Below are positions 25,880 through 35,215 of a stretch of DNA of 64,000 nucleotides, piece by piece. Numbering within the stretch: the stretch's first letter is position 1; each line of letters starts with the position of its first letter. The translations under genes and the position numbers were made by a program. The stretch lies in the NCBI GenBank assembly GCA_964587855.1, contig CAZPLT010000001.1, forward strand, positions 62,001 through 126,000, in the 5' to 3' direction. The stretch is from WRCA01 sp964587855. Lineage in GTDB: Bacteria; Pseudomonadota; Alphaproteobacteria; Rs-D84. Under the pieces are notes generated by a model that did no database searches, was not told where the DNA came from, and worked only from the letters and a program-made list of their open reading frames with translations.

Positions 25880-26952
25880 AAAAGTACCTTTATTTTTTAA
25901 CTTTTGTTTTTTTTATCTTAGGTTCTGCTTATGCGGCGCCGAATGAATTGGCTGCGGTAAAAAAACAAATTACCCAGGTTGAACAGCAAAATAAAAAGAT
26001 AGAACAACAGGTTAAAACGTCGGATCGCCAAGTTGAGAAAACAAAAAATCAATTGGTTGGTGCTGCAGAAAGTCTGGATAAAATTGAAAATCAACGCGGT
26101 GAAATCCAAGATAAAATTAAAAGTTTAGATGCACGTCGAGATGTCTTGATGGCATCGATTGTTACGAACCAGGGACGTTTGGCCGAAGCCGCGGCAGGAT
26201 TGGTAACTATTTCTGAAAATCCTTCATTTTCTGCATCTGATACCCATGAATATATTTTGACATCGGCTTTGTTAACAGGCGTTTCTGATGGGTTTGATTC
26301 TGAAATAAAATCGGCGGGGGAAAAAATCGCCGAACTGGAAAAAGTTATGAACGCCAGAAAAGAACAACAAAAAAATCTTGATAAAACAGCAAAGAAATAT
26401 GCCGAAAATAAAGATTATTTGGATAAGTTGATGAGAACACGTTCCGCACAAAATGAAAAATTAAAATCCAAGCAATATGAATTACAAAAAAAATTACGTG
26501 ATTTATCTGTTCGCGCAAAAAGCTTGTCTGAATTGACAGCTGGATTATCGCGGGCCGAGGTTTCATCCGATGATTCATTCAGTTGGCGTAAAATGCGGGC
26601 ACCTGTATCTGGGATTATGTTGCGCAGATTCGGCGAAACATCCCCATTGGGTTTGGTATCTGATGGTTGGCTGATAAAGACGCGCAGTGGTGCGTTGGTG
26701 ACGGCGCCTGCCGATGGTCGTGTTGAATTTGCAGATGATTTCCGTAAAAATGGTCGAGTGGTAATACTTTCACATAAAAATTCATATTATTCGGTTTTGA
26801 CCGGACTTGCAACGACAGATGTTTTGCTGGGCCAAGATGTTTTGGCGGGCGAGCCAATTGGCCGTATGCCCGAAGATCGCGCTGAAATGTATCTGGAACT
26901 GCGCCGCGGAACAAAAGCAGTTGACCCTGCAAAATTATTCAAAGAACCATAG
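25876..26952 (+). CDS. EnvC-like murein hydrolase activator (degenerate LytM)
   Basis: 358 residues: signal peptide (YLYFLTFVFFILGSAYA), a long coiled coil (about 22-230) and a C-terminal LytM/M23-fold domain (about 240-358). The zinc ligands of active M23 enzymes are gone: SDGWLIKT replaces HxGxD-type, VLTGLA replaces the xHL strand and MYLELRRG replaces HLHxE. EnvC activates amidases without cutting peptidoglycan itself, so the same is inferred here. An envC-ctpA order is common in Alphaproteobacteria; here a kinase-like gene separates them. Confidence 0.9.
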   Translation: MKKYLYFLTFVFFILGSAYAAPNELAAVKKQITQVEQQNKKIEQQVKTSDRQVEKTKNQLVGAAESLDKIENQRGEIQDKIKSLDARRDVLMASIVTNQGRLAEAAAGLVTISENPSFSASDTHEYILTSALLTGVSDGFDSEIKSAGEKIAELEKVMNARKEQQKNLDKTAKKYAENKDYLDKLMRTRSAQNEKLKSKQYELQKKLRDLSVRAKSLSELTAGLSRAEVSSDDSFSWRKMRAPVSGIMLRRFGETSPLGLVSDGWLIKTRSGALVTAPADGRVEFADDFRKNGRVVILSHKNSYYSVLTGLATTDVLLGQDVLAGEPIGRMPEDRAEMYLELRRGTKAVDPAKLFKEP

Positions 26953-26985
26953 TTTTTTTTGTAAAATTAGACAAATATTTAATAC

Positions 26986-27013
26986 TTGACAAATATACAA
27001 ATCATACTATACT
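26986..27013 (+). promoter_or_regulatory. Consensus promoter placing the start at ATG 27020
   Basis: TTGACA at 26986-26991, 16 bp, TATACT at 27008-27013. The predicted start coincides with the ATG; no Shine-Dalgarno. Confidence 0.68.
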
Positions 27014-27019
27014 TATTGT

Positions 27020-27940
27020 ATGAAAATTAGGAAATTACAAAATCATGGTCGCGAGACTTACGCTGTTTATTACGGCGATGGGTTTGTTTTAAAACGTCCT
27101 TTGCCAAATTTTGGAGAAGAAGCACAAGAAAAATGGCTTGCTAAACAACATAAGACTAAGCAGGTTATTGATGAAATTTATGCCGTAGGGAACCCGACTT
27201 ACAATATTCCAAGAATGGTTTATATTAATGATGATGAGTATCAAGTTCTCGAAGAACGTGCCTTGGGTGGGCCTTTAACGAAAGAATTATATAGAACCTT
27301 GACCCGTCGTCAACAGTTGGAAATTGTAAACGGGTTGTCAAGTTTTTTGGTGGATATGAATGAATTAAAGCCAACAAAAGAAATTGTAAATCATAAGATA
27401 ACATCAGAAATAAAATTTTCTAGATTTGAAAACTTTGTAGAAAATAAAATGTCAGATTGGTTTGCGGTAAATGATGTTAAATATATGATAAAAGTTAAAA
27501 ATCAAATAAGTCAATTTGAATATAAAACTATGGAAGCATGGTCTCATGGGGATTTAAATGCGGGGAATGTGCTTTATAATAAAGATACCAGCAAATTATC
27601 TTTTATAGATTTTGCAGAAGCAAGTTATAAATTTATTTATCGGGATATTTTTGCTTCTTTACAAATAGAACTTGATATTTGTAAACCGGTTTATGAAATT
27701 TATAAAAAGTTTCATGTTCAAAGAAAATATAAAATGCCCGGTATAGGTTCTTCTGAATTACAGGATATAATGAAAAATCGAATAACTATAGTATGGCTAA
27801 AGCGTTTTATTAAGGCTTCGGATGACTTACGGCAAAATACAGAAACAGAAAAAGGGGAAAAAAATAACACAGAGAAAGTAAAATTCATGTGTGAAACTAT
27901 ACATAATTTAAAAAACTTAGATAGAAAGTTTTCTAGATAA
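27020..27940 (+). CDS. Kinase-like phosphotransferase (APH/choline kinase fold)
   Basis: 306 residues. SHGDLNAGNVLYN holds the catalytic HxDxxxxN motif (H176, D178) and SFIDFAEASY the metal-binding Asp; FVLKRP near residue 24 gives the ATP-site Lys. This is the aminoglycoside phosphotransferase / choline-kinase fold. Substrate is unknown; resistance is not implied. It has its own consensus promoter and terminator between envC-like and ctpA, and is more AT-rich with many Lys/Asn codons than its neighbours, which suggests later insertion. Confidence 0.8.
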   Translation: MKIRKLQNHGRETYAVYYGDGFVLKRPLPNFGEEAQEKWLAKQHKTKQVIDEIYAVGNPTYNIPRMVYINDDEYQVLEERALGGPLTKELYRTLTRRQQLEIVNGLSSFLVDMNELKPTKEIVNHKITSEIKFSRFENFVENKMSDWFAVNDVKYMIKVKNQISQFEYKTMEAWSHGDLNAGNVLYNKDTSKLSFIDFAEASYKFIYRDIFASLQIELDICKPVYEIYKKFHVQRKYKMPGIGSSELQDIMKNRITIVWLKRFIKASDDLRQNTETEKGEKNNTEKVKFMCETIHNLKNLDRKFSR

Positions 27941-27969
27941 ATCCCCTCTTGCGTGGGGGATTTTTTTTT
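27941..27969 (+). terminator. Rho-independent terminator
   Basis: ATCCCC / GGGGAT stem with an eight-base loop followed by nine T's, right after the stop at 27940. Confidence 0.85.
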
Positions 27970-28001
27970 GCTAAATTTTGTTAATTGTAAAGGGGGTTTT
28001 T

Positions 28002-29312
28002 ATGAAAAAGATTTTAATTTCGATTTTATTATCATTTGTGGTTGTTTTTAGTGCGACAGCGGCAGAAAAGAAAGCACCTGTAAAACATCTGACAGATGCC
28101 CAAATTTATGAACAATTGAAAAAATTTGCATTGGTATTTGAAACAGCACGTGAAAATTTCGTAGAAGAAGTTGATGAAAAGAAAATGCTGGAAGCAGCTA
28201 TGAACGGAATGTTGATGGAATTGGATCCTCATTCTTCGTATTTGAATGCTGATGACTTGAAAGATTTTGACGATAAATCTTCGGGCAGTTTTGGTGGCGT
28301 CGGTATTCAAATTACATCGGACAAGGGCGCAATCAAGGTTATTTCCCCAATTGATGACACCCCAGCTTATCGTGCTGGGATAAAGGCTGGCGATTATATA
28401 ACTCATATTGATGGGCAACAAGTTTTTGATATGTCTTTGAATCAAGCCGTTAAAAAAATGAAGGGGCGTCCAGGGACCAAGATAAAATTAACAATTGTTC
28501 CCGAAGAACGTGGCGAGCCAAAAACAATTACCCTTACTCGCGATATAATCAAAGTTAAATCAATAAAATTTGCTGCCAAGGGGGATGATAAAAAAATTGG
28601 ATATATTCGTGTTTCTGATTTTGGCGCAACTACAGCCAAAGAATTAAAAGAAGCCATAGAAAAATTAGAAAAACAGAAAGTTATAGGCTATGTGTTGGAC
28701 GTTCGTAATAATCCAGGTGGATATTTGATTGCGGCCATTGAAGTTTCTGATGCTTTCTTGGATAGTGGTGAAATAGTTTCAACCCGTGGTCGTGGCAAAG
28801 AAGATATTGATCGCAGTATGGCAAAGCCTGGTGATTTAACACATGGAAAACCAGTTGTTGTTTTGATAAACCATGGATCTGCATCAGCATCAGAAATTGT
28901 TGCAGGCGCGCTTCAGGATAATAAACGTGGATTGGTTATGGGCAGTCAATCATTTGGTAAGGGTAGCGTTCAACAACAAAAACCTTTTGGCGATGGCACA
29001 GCAATTCACTTGACCATTGCGCGGTATTACACCCCATCTGGTAAATCAATCCAGGGCGAAGGAATTACTCCGGACGTAGAAGTATTGCAATCCAAAGTAG
29101 AAGTTTTGGAAAAGAAAAACGATATCTTTTCCGAGGCCAGCTTTAAAAATGCTTTGAAAAATGAAAAAGCTAAAAAGCAAGATGCAAAAGATGATGAAGA
29201 AGATGATGATTCTAAATTAACAGATGCTGAAAAAGATGCCCGCGATTATCAATTGCAACGTGCAATGGATATGGTTCGTGCAATGTCTAAATTAAAGCCT
29301 GTGAAAAAATAA
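28002..29312 (+). CDS. ctpA: Carboxyl-terminal processing protease (S41 family)
   Basis: 436 residues: signal peptide MKKILISILLSFVVVFSATAA, PDZ domain (about 85-160: GGVGIQITSDKG, AYRAGIKAGDYITHIDG) and the S41 catalytic core with Ser in NHGSASASEIVAGAL and Lys in GSQSFGKGSVQQ. It trims periplasmic or envelope proteins; relatives turn over murein hydrolases. A Lys/Asp-rich tail ends the protein. ATG 28002 is chosen over 27978 because AAAGGGGG precedes it. Confidence 0.94.
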   Translation: MKKILISILLSFVVVFSATAAEKKAPVKHLTDAQIYEQLKKFALVFETARENFVEEVDEKKMLEAAMNGMLMELDPHSSYLNADDLKDFDDKSSGSFGGVGIQITSDKGAIKVISPIDDTPAYRAGIKAGDYITHIDGQQVFDMSLNQAVKKMKGRPGTKIKLTIVPEERGEPKTITLTRDIIKVKSIKFAAKGDDKKIGYIRVSDFGATTAKELKEAIEKLEKQKVIGYVLDVRNNPGGYLIAAIEVSDAFLDSGEIVSTRGRGKEDIDRSMAKPGDLTHGKPVVVLINHGSASASEIVAGALQDNKRGLVMGSQSFGKGSVQQQKPFGDGTAIHLTIARYYTPSGKSIQGEGITPDVEVLQSKVEVLEKKNDIFSEASFKNALKNEKAKKQDAKDDEEDDDSKLTDAEKDARDYQLQRAMDMVRAMSKLKPVKK

Positions 29313-29330
29313 TTATAAAAAATTAAATAA

Positions 29331-29357
29331 AAAAGCGGTAATTGACCGCTTTTTTTA
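29331..29357 (+). terminator. Rho-independent terminator of ctpA
   Basis: AAAAGCGGT / ACCGCTTTT stem, five-base loop, T-run. Confidence 0.88.
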
Positions 29358-29379
29358 TTGTCAATATATGGTTCAATGC

Positions 29380-29408
29380 TTGTTTTACGTCTTCCAAAAT
29401 ACTATAAT
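29380..29408 (+). promoter_or_regulatory. Promoter of nifJ
   Basis: TTGTTT at 29380-29385, 17 bp, consensus TATAAT at 29403-29408; leader about 25 nt with AAGGAAG before the ATG. Confidence 0.6.
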
Positions 29409-29439
29409 TCATATCCGTGACCAAAAAAAGGAAGTAGTT

Positions 29440-32400
29440 ATGACCAAGATGATAGTTGATGGTAATTGGGCCGCAGCAGATGTGGCATATCGATGTAGTG
29501 AATTTTCAGCAATATATCCAATAACACCCAGCAGCACCATGGGTGAGTTGGCAGATGAATGGGCGTATCAGCATAAAAAGAATATTTGGGGCGCAGTGCC
29601 CGGAATAATTGAAATGCAGTCTGAGGGTGGCGCAGCCGGCGCAGTTCATGGCGCGTTGCAGATGGGCGCATTGGCGACGACTTTTACCGCGTCCCAGGGT
29701 TTGCTGTTGATGATTCCAAATATGTATAAAATTGCAGGGGAACAAACACCATTTGTTATGCATGTTGCGGCGCGTGCTTTGGCGACACATGCTTTGTCTA
29801 TATTTGGTGATCATTCTGACGTTATGTCAGTTCGTGGAACTGGTTTTGCATTATTATCTTCGCATAATGTTCAGCAAGCCCATGATATGGCTGCAATAGC
29901 ACATAGCGCAACACTTCGCGCGCGCGTTCCGTTTTTACACTTTTTTGATGGTTTTCGTACCAGCCATGAAGAATCCAGAATTGAATATATTCCAGATGAA
30001 GTTTTACAGGAATTAATTCCAACAGATTTAATGTTAGATGCGCGCAATCGCGGTATGACTCCGGATGCGCCAACGATTCGCGGAACCGCGCAAAACCCAG
30101 ATGTATTTTTCCAAGGGCGCGAGGCCGCAAACAAATTCTATGATGCGGTTCCAGAAATTGTTCAAAATGTTATGAATAAATTTGGAAAATTGACGGGACG
30201 TAAATATGGCTTGGTTGAATATACTGGTGACAAAAAAGCCGAAAATGTAATTGTTGTAATGGGCAGCGCGGCAGAAACAATAACTGAAACTTTGCCACAT
30301 TTGCCAAAGGGCGTTGGAATGATAGCGGTGCATTTGTATCGTCCATTTCCGACAGATGCATTTTTAAAAGTTTTGCCAGACAGTGTTAAAAATATTGCCG
30401 TATTGGACAGGACAAAAGAGCCCGGTTCAATCGGTGAACCATTGTACCAAGATGTTGTAACCGTATTGCAAAATCGTGGTATAAAAATCTTTGGTGGGCG
30501 TTATGGTTTGGGTTCCAAAGAGTTCAAACCCCGTGATGTCCAGGCTGTGGTTGAAAATTTAATCAATGGAAAACTTCATCATAATTTTACTGTTGGTATT
30601 ACAGATGATGTTACGAAATTGTCGCTGAAAACGGATCCAAAGTTTGCAAATGATGTTGCTGGAAAATCAGCAATACTTTACGGAATCGGATCTGACGGAA
30701 CAGTTGGCGCGGTTAAGAATATAGTTAAAATAGTTGGGGATAATTCTGATTTGTATCCGCAATCTTATGCAGTTTATGATTCCAAAAAGTCAGGGGGACT
30801 TACTGCTTCGCATTTGCGATTCGCACCAAAGCCAATACAATCACAATACTTGGTGGAATATGCGGATTTTATTTCTGTTTCTAATTTTACCATTGCACAA
30901 AGATTTGATGTTTTTAGTGGGTTGAAACCTGGTGGAATTGTGATGATAAACACAGGGCATAATCCAGACGAAGCTTTTGCAATGTTGCCACGTGATGTCC
31001 AAGAACATTTGATTAAACAAAAAGCCAAAGTATATTTCTTGGATGCGAATCGCGCAGCGCGTGAATTGGGACTAGGGAACAGAATAAATACTTTTATAAT
31101 GTTGAACTTTTTCAATTTAACCAAAGTAATAAATCCATCTATCGCGGCAAAATCTGCAAAAGATGCGATTGAAAAAACTTATCATAAAAAAGGTGAGGAT
31201 GTTGTTGCTGCAAACTGGGCAGCGGTTGATAAAGCGGCAGAGTTTTTGCATGAATATACTTTGCCAGCACAGCCATCAAAATCAGCACCGGATTGGATCC
31301 CTGCGATGACGGCTAATGCGCCAGCATGTATTATGAATACTTTGGGTGAAATGGCCGCAATGTGTGGTGATGATTTACCTGTATCTGCAATGGCAAATTC
31401 AGGGGAATTCCCAGTTGGAACTTCGAAATATGAAAAACGTGGAATCAGTGAAAATGTTGTTGTGTGTGATTTAAGTAAATGTATTCAATGTGGAAAATGT
31501 TCAATGTTGTGTCCGCATGCTGCGATTCGTATGAATGCGGGTAAAAATATTGGTGGTGTTCCAATGAAGACATCTGAACTGGGTGAAGATATGGAATTTT
31601 TACTGACAATTTCACCAGCAGATTGCACAGGATGCCAGGTTTGTGTAAAAAATTGTCCGGTTGGCGCATTAAGTGTTGTTCCAATTGAACAAGCACAAAA
31701 ATTGGGCGCCCAAGAAGCATTTGATAAAGCAGCAAAATTGCCTCCAGTGCCAAAGGATAAATTAAATACTAATTTACCAAAGCATATAGAACTGTCTGAA
31801 CATATGTTTGAATTCCCAGGCGCATGTGCGGGTTGTGGTGAAACACCTTATATAAAATTAGTAACACAATTATTTGGTGATCATATGGTTGTTGCAAATG
31901 CAACTGGGTGTTCATCAATTTATGGTGCGAATTTGCCAACTACTCCGTATACATCAGATTCGAATGGTCGCGGACCTGCATGGTCTAATTCATTATTCGA
32001 AGATAATGCAGAATATGGATTGGGAATGCGTATGGCATTAAATCAACGTCGCGAAATGTTAAAGGGTTTATTATTCAAAGTCTTTGATGATAAAGATGAT
32101 AAGATTATTGAATCTTTATTTGATGAAAAAGATATCGTAAAGCAGCGCGAAAATGTTGAATTGGTTCGTAAAAAAGCCAAAGGCGATAAACAAATCGAAT
32201 CGCTGCTGGATGCGCTTGTTGATAAATCTGTATGGATAATCGGTGGTGACGGATGGGCTTATGACATTGGATACGGTGGTTTGGACCATGTCCTGCATAG
32301 CGGTCAAAATGTTAATGTCTTGGTTATGGATACCGAGGGTTATTCAAATACTGGTGGTCAACAATCCAAAGCAACACCTTTTGGTGCTTCGATGAAATTT

Positions 32401-32904
32401 GCCGTCAGTGGTAAAGAAATAGCCAAGAAAGATTTGGGATTGATTGCGATGATGTCGGGTGCTTATGTTGCTCAAATCGCAATGGGTGCAGATCAAATGC
32501 AGGCTATTCGTGCAATCAAAGAAGCCGAAGCATTCAATGGACCATCAATAATTTTGGCATACAGTCCATGTATTGCGCATGGTTATAACTTATCAAATGG
32601 ACCAGCACATCAAAAGATGTTGGTTGATTCTGGTGTATGGCCATTGTATCGTTTTAATCCAGCTTTGATAGAGCAGGGTAAAAATCCACTGATAATGGAT
32701 TCTGATGCCAGTACAGCAGCAAGCTTGGAAGATTTCTTGAAAACCGAGGGCCGTTTTAATGCTGCTCGTGCAATGAATCCGAAAAAGTTTGCAGGGTTGG
32801 TAGAATGCGCAATAACTGACAATGAATATAGATGTGAATTAAAAAAACACATTGCTTCATTTGCTCTTTTGCGCAATAGTCCAAAAAAGAATGGGGAAGG
32901 TTAA
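29440..32904 (+). CDS. nifJ: Pyruvate:ferredoxin (flavodoxin) oxidoreductase
   Basis: 1,154 residues, the single-chain PFOR type. Order: pyruvate-binding domain I (YPITPSSTMGELAD near the start), the gamma-like domain, an 8Fe ferredoxin-like domain with CIQCGKCSMLC and CTGCQVCVKNC (about residues 685-745), and the thiamine-diphosphate domain with CAGCGET, ATGCSSIYG and GGDGWAYDIGYGGLDHVL. It splits pyruvate to acetyl-CoA and CO2 and reduces ferredoxin; the reaction is oxygen-sensitive. The start at 29440 is set by AAGGAAG. Followed after two bases by bamE. Confidence 0.96.
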   Translation: MTKMIVDGNWAAADVAYRCSEFSAIYPITPSSTMGELADEWAYQHKKNIWGAVPGIIEMQSEGGAAGAVHGALQMGALATTFTASQGLLLMIPNMYKIAGEQTPFVMHVAARALATHALSIFGDHSDVMSVRGTGFALLSSHNVQQAHDMAAIAHSATLRARVPFLHFFDGFRTSHEESRIEYIPDEVLQELIPTDLMLDARNRGMTPDAPTIRGTAQNPDVFFQGREAANKFYDAVPEIVQNVMNKFGKLTGRKYGLVEYTGDKKAENVIVVMGSAAETITETLPHLPKGVGMIAVHLYRPFPTDAFLKVLPDSVKNIAVLDRTKEPGSIGEPLYQDVVTVLQNRGIKIFGGRYGLGSKEFKPRDVQAVVENLINGKLHHNFTVGITDDVTKLSLKTDPKFANDVAGKSAILYGIGSDGTVGAVKNIVKIVGDNSDLYPQSYAVYDSKKSGGLTASHLRFAPKPIQSQYLVEYADFISVSNFTIAQRFDVFSGLKPGGIVMINTGHNPDEAFAMLPRDVQEHLIKQKAKVYFLDANRAARELGLGNRINTFIMLNFFNLTKVINPSIAAKSAKDAIEKTYHKKGEDVVAANWAAVDKAAEFLHEYTLPAQPSKSAPDWIPAMTANAPACIMNTLGEMAAMCGDDLPVSAMANSGEFPVGTSKYEKRGISENVVVCDLSKCIQCGKCSMLCPHAAIRMNAGKNIGGVPMKTSELGEDMEFLLTISPADCTGCQVCVKNCPVGALSVVPIEQAQKLGAQEAFDKAAKLPPVPKDKLNTNLPKHIELSEHMFEFPGACAGCGETPYIKLVTQLFGDHMVVANATGCSSIYGANLPTTPYTSDSNGRGPAWSNSLFEDNAEYGLGMRMALNQRREMLKGLLFKVFDDKDDKIIESLFDEKDIVKQRENVELVRKKAKGDKQIESLLDALVDKSVWIIGGDGWAYDIGYGGLDHVLHSGQNVNVLVMDTEGYSNTGGQQSKATPFGASMKFAVSGKEIAKKDLGLIAMMSGAYVAQIAMGADQMQAIRAIKEAEAFNGPSIILAYSPCIAHGYNLSNGPAHQKMLVDSGVWPLYRFNPALIEQGKNPLIMDSDASTAASLEDFLKTEGRFNAARAMNPKKFAGLVECAITDNEYRCELKKHIASFALLRNSPKKNGEG

Positions 32905-32906
32905 TT

Positions 32907-33338
32907 ATGAAACGGATTGGTTTTTATTTTTTGTTATTTTTAACATGTGCTTGCACTTTTCAGACCAAGCATAGGGGATATGTTTTCCCAGATGATTTGG
33001 ATCAGCAAGCATCCAAGATAAAAACCACTGCCGTTCTAGAAGAAAAATTCGGCAGTCCCCAAGTAAAAACTATAAATGGTGATTCGGTTTGGATTTATTA
33101 TGGAACTGATGAAAATTATCATGGACCAATGCCACTGACTTATGATGAAAAGACAGCGATGTTGGTGTGGGTTGATGGAAATACTGTTTCACATATTAAA
33201 ATTTTACGGGATAAAGAATTACCAGATGTTAAAATTGCAGATGGGGAAACACCGATACCAGCCGCGATAGAGCTTAATGCGCTGGAAGAACTGGTGAATA
33301 ATGTTGGAAGATTTAAACCTGCGGGACTCGGACAATAA
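32907..33338 (+). CDS. bamE: BamE/SmpA/OmlA-type outer-membrane lipoprotein
   Basis: 143 residues. N-terminal lipoprotein signal (FLLFLTCACTF, acylated Cys probably C16), then the BamE fold: SKIKTTAVLEEKFGSPQVK (the usual G-x-P turn), SVWIYYG and strand-rich VWVDGNTVSHIKIL. BamE supports BamA in outer-membrane protein insertion. It starts two bases after nifJ, whose tail supplies GGGGAAGG, an unexpected pairing that may reflect only read-through. Confidence 0.85.
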   Translation: MKRIGFYFLLFLTCACTFQTKHRGYVFPDDLDQQASKIKTTAVLEEKFGSPQVKTINGDSVWIYYGTDENYHGPMPLTYDEKTAMLVWVDGNTVSHIKILRDKELPDVKIADGETPIPAAIELNALEELVNNVGRFKPAGLGQ

Positions 33339-33396
33339 ATTGTGCTTGCTTTATAATGTGATTTTTTTATAAAATACGGGACAGGGAGAATTCATC

Positions 33397-34005
33397 ATGA
33401 AACTTAAATTTTTTACATCGTTCTTGGCGTTAACATTAATTTTAATAGCCCCCGAATGCCGTAGTGAAGATACAAATCTTATTTTTGCAGATTGTGGCGC
33501 TGGTTGGGTATTATCAAGCTCTACAAGTATAGATGGCATAAAATCAGAAACATGTGAAAAATTATGGTGCTATGATTTAGAAACTGGTAAATCAATGGGA
33601 GCTGGCGATAAAGCTAATGCTGGATATGTTATAACAACTGACCCAGTTGTTGTGGAATCTTTGGACAGTGAGGGTAATTTAACCTCTATAGAATGCTTTG
33701 GACAACGCAAATGGTGTTCCGGCGAAACGGCTGGGGTATGGAATGCTAAATATGGTGCGTATACCAAGAAAGGTGAAGATAGTAACATATTTTTATCTGT
33801 TAAACGTGGGGATTGTTTTTCGTGGGGCTCAACTTCTTCTGTCGTAGCCGAATGTAAAGATGGTCAAATACCTATTTTGGTTAATGGACAATGGGTTTGT
33901 TCTGCTCGTAAATCTGGGGTTGCTACTAGTAATATGGGTACCAAAACTGTAGCAGGAGTTACTTCTACAATACATCGCAGTTCAACAGTAAAAAAAGCGA
34001 AATAA
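33397..34005 (+). CDS. Cys-containing exported protein, unknown
   Basis: 202 residues with signal peptide (FFTSFLALTLILIAPECRS) and eight or so Cys in the mature part (ADCGAGW, CEKLWCYD, CFGQRKWCSGE, RGDCFSW, AECKDGQ, QWVCSAR). The Ser/Thr-rich C-terminus ends in lysines. It has AGGGAG before the ATG. The style matches the other Cys-rich exported proteins of the window; no domain recognised. Confidence 0.82.
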   Translation: MKLKFFTSFLALTLILIAPECRSEDTNLIFADCGAGWVLSSSTSIDGIKSETCEKLWCYDLETGKSMGAGDKANAGYVITTDPVVVESLDSEGNLTSIECFGQRKWCSGETAGVWNAKYGAYTKKGEDSNIFLSVKRGDCFSWGSTSSVVAECKDGQIPILVNGQWVCSARKSGVATSNMGTKTVAGVTSTIHRSSTVKKAK

Positions 34006-34033
34006 CTTTTATAGATTTCGCAATTACTAAAGT

Positions 34034-34062
34034 TTGAAATCCTGATTTTTTTATGATATAAT
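34034..34062 (+). promoter_or_regulatory. Promoter of carD
   Basis: TTGAAA at 34034-34039, 17 bp, consensus TATAAT at 34057-34062. Confidence 0.68.
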
Positions 34063-34102
34063 ATCAAGTATTGAGAGAATGCCAACACAAAGGGCGTGGC
34101 TG

Positions 34103-34660
34103 ATGGCAGCAAAAAAATTAGATTTTAAAACTGGACAGTTCGTTGTCTATCCGACCCAAGGCGTCGGCAAGGTTGTTCGTATCGAAGAACAATCGTTTGG
34201 TGGCCAAAAAGTTTCTTTATTAGTAATTGATTTTGAACGCAGCAAGATGACTTTGCGCGTCCCGTTGGATCGTGCAGAAATATCTGGATTACGTCCATTA
34301 GTTACTCAAAAGAAAATGAATGAAGCCATCGAAAGCGCAAAGGGTAAAGCCGGTGTAAAACGAATGATATGGGCGCGTCGTGCGGCAATTTATGAAGATA
34401 ATATAAATTCTGGCGATGTTATGAAGGTTGCCGAGGTCGTTCGTGATTTACAAAGACGTGCATCTGCCGACCAGATGACTTTCTCTGCACGTGGCTTATA
34501 TTTGCGCGCACTGGAAAGAATGGCCCAGGAATATTCAGCATTGTATAAATTGGATTTGGATGAAGCCTCTGAAAAGATCGAAGAAATAATAGGTGTTCCA
34601 AAAGAAATAGATTTAAATGCAGCCGAAGATGACGATGGCGATGTAGATGATTTAGAATAA
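34103..34660 (+). CDS. CarD/CdnL-family RNA polymerase-binding regulator
   Basis: 185 residues. N-terminal Tudor-like RNAP-interaction domain (FKTGQFVVYPTQGVGKVVRIEEQ ... SLLVIDFERSKMTLRVP) and helical DNA-binding C-domain (AIYEDNINSGDVMKVAEVVRDLQRRASADQMTFSARGLYLRALE). CdnL proteins stabilise open complexes at housekeeping promoters, including rRNA promoters, in Alphaproteobacteria. Acidic C-terminal tail. ATG 34103 has AAAGGG at eight bases; ATG 34079 is an alternative with a poorly spaced GAGAG. Confidence 0.92.
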   Translation: MAAKKLDFKTGQFVVYPTQGVGKVVRIEEQSFGGQKVSLLVIDFERSKMTLRVPLDRAEISGLRPLVTQKKMNEAIESAKGKAGVKRMIWARRAAIYEDNINSGDVMKVAEVVRDLQRRASADQMTFSARGLYLRALERMAQEYSALYKLDLDEASEKIEEIIGVPKEIDLNAAEDDDGDVDDLE

Positions 34661-34687
34661 AAAAAACCGGCGAAACGCCGGTTTTTT
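34661..34687. terminator. Bidirectional terminator between carD and ssb
   Basis: AAAAAACCGGCG-AAA-CGCCGGTTTTTT, a perfect 12-bp stem that ends both convergent genes. Confidence 0.92.
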
Positions 34688-35147
34688 AAAATGGTATATC
34701 ATCACCAATTTGTGAAACATTAATTTCTTCGGGAGCAGATGATGTATTTTGCCCACTTGTGTTTTGTGAACTGTAATCACCACCATCCATTGCTTTTGCG
34801 CCGCTTAATATTACCAGTTGTCCAGAAAATTGGTTCAAAACGATTTCGGTTGTATAAACATCTTGGCCTTGTTGATTTTGCCATTTTCTGGTTTTCAATT
34901 GACCTTCTATATAAAGTTTAGTTCCTTTTTGCAACATGCGTTCAGCAACATCAGCCAAATTAGAATTAAATATTACAATACGATGCCATTCAGTTTGTTC
35001 TTTTTGTTCGCCTGTTTGACGATCTTTCCAACGATCAGATGTAGCAAGTGAAAAATTAACTACTTTTTGTCCATTACTGGTAGTTCTGACCTGGGGATCG
35101 GTGCCGATATTTCCAACAAGAATTACTTTGTTTATGCTGCCTGCCAT
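34686..35147 (-). CDS. ssb: Single-stranded DNA-binding protein
   Basis: 153 residues: OB-fold (SINKVILVGNIGTDPQVRTT, EWHRIVIFNSNLADVAERML, KGTKLYIEGQLKTRKWQNQ) and a Ser/Gly/Gln linker ending in the acidic tip DDIPF that recruits repair and replication proteins, among them RecO, also present here. Confidence 0.97.
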   Translation of the reverse strand: MAGSINKVILVGNIGTDPQVRTTSNGQKVVNFSLATSDRWKDRQTGEQKEQTEWHRIVIFNSNLADVAERMLQKGTKLYIEGQLKTRKWQNQQGQDVYTTEIVLNQFSGQLVILSGAKAMDGGDYSSQNTSGQNTSSAPEEINVSQIGDDIPF

Positions 35148-35215
35148 TGTGTCTTCCTTTTTTTAGTATAGCTTGATTTGACTATATTTTTTTAGAAAAA
35201 TCAATATTAAACTTT

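Noticed and set aside
27020..27940. Aminoglycoside resistance gene
   Set aside because: Only the general kinase fold motifs are visible; the sequence gives no evidence for antibiotic substrates.
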